The notes beneath the pieces were generated by a model. The model was not told the DNA's origin. It saw nothing but the letters and a program-made list of their open reading frames with translations, and made no database searches. Below are positions 6,293 through 6,467 of a DNA stretch of 6,467 nucleotides, piece after piece (the stretch's first letter is position 1; the number at the start of each line of letters is the position of its first letter). The stretch comes from CAZMVY01 sp964617875 (GTDB taxonomy: Bacteria > Planctomycetota > Phycisphaerae > UBA1845 > PWPN01), in the NCBI GenBank assembly GCA_964617875.1, contig CAZUAI010000146.1:1-6467 (forward strand), in the 5' to 3' direction. A program made the position numbers and the translations under genes.

Positions 6293-6389
6293 CCGATAGT
6301 CTTGACCGCGTCCGCCACCCCCGGCGAGCGGGGATCGTGCGGCAGCGCCGGCAACATGTTTCTCGGCACGGCGGTAGTGTCACTATCGG
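6293..6389. promoter_or_regulatory. Candidate operator: palindrome plus distal half-site between divergent genes
   Basis: CGGTAGTG-T-CACTATCG at 6372-6388 is a 17-bp palindrome with one mismatch; its core TAGTGTCACTA is perfect. An extra copy of the half-site, CCGATAGT, occurs at 6293-6300 and is the exact inverse complement of ACTATCGG at 6382-6389. The palindrome ends 20 nt before the plus-strand ATG at 6409. Such a layout suits a dimeric repressor controlling one or both divergent genes. No regulator is in the window and I do not recognise the motif. Confidence 0.35.
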
Positions 6390-6408
6390 TTATTGAGAAG
6401 GAACGCTA

Positions 6409-6467
6409 ATGATTAACCCAACCTTCGCACGGCGATGGAAATCGCGAGCGAGAATCGGCGTTGGCGG
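6409..6467 (+). CDS. Start of an unidentified divergent gene (5' end only)
   Basis: An ATG at 6409 opens a frame that stays open to the window edge (19 codons): MINPTFARRWKSRARIGVG. GAGAAGGA ends 6 nt upstream, giving good Shine-Dalgarno spacing. The basic N-terminus (six Arg/Lys within residues 8-15) followed by Gly/Val could precede a membrane helix or a signal sequence, but too little is visible to name it. It is divergent from the chemoreceptor, with 208 bp between the two starts and a palindrome in that gap. Confidence 0.5.
   Translation, partial: MINPTFARRWKSRARIGVG

Noticed and set aside
5493..6299. Long plus-strand open frame (268 codons) opposite the chemoreceptor
   Set aside because: It is antisense to strongly conserved chemoreceptor coding sequence, is rich in Arg/Leu/Asp/Val from frame mirroring, and has no domain. 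It is a shadow of a GC-rich gene.

Overview
The window is high-GC bacterial DNA (roughly 60-65% GC by eye) and most likely comes from a planctomycete or a close relative. Three things point that way: a Tat-exported glycosidase-like protein of a type common in Planctomycetota, a short zinc ribbon of the form CxxC...LRGL...RCPEC that recurs in planctomycete hypothetical proteins, and long gene-poor stretches packed with hairpin repeats. The assignment is inference; there is no rRNA or marker gene here.

Layout. 50-2290 (minus) is a complete 746-residue Tat-signal protein with a glycosidase-type TIM barrel (GHL6-like) and a beta-galactosidase-trimerisation-like middle domain. 2291-2643 is its upstream region, with a strong Shine-Dalgarno and one plausible sigma70-type promoter. 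2644-3656 is a mosaic of intergenic repeats: two 260-bp copies about 92% identical (2644-2903 and 3221-3480), a third partial copy inside a ~100-bp unit with inverted ends (2914-3013), and several hairpin modules. A short zinc-ribbon reading frame (3082-3195), probably a remnant, lies between the repeat copies. 3657-4007 holds no gene I can support. 4008-6200 (minus) is a complete 730-residue transmembrane chemoreceptor whose sensor region is a clear internal tandem duplication. 6201-6408 is a divergent intergenic region with a near-perfect 17-bp palindrome, and a new plus-strand gene appears to begin at 6409 and run off the window.

Function. The exported glycosidase-like protein and the chemoreceptor are on the same strand but 1.7 kb apart with a repeat cluster between them, so they are not obviously co-transcribed. 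A link between carbohydrate breakdown and chemotaxis is possible but unsupported. No cheA, cheW, cheR or cheB genes lie in the window. I did not find a convincing new multi-gene system. The most notable features are the duplicated sensor module in the chemoreceptor, the mosaic repeat cluster, the probably frameshifted zinc-ribbon gene and the palindrome in front of the divergent gene.
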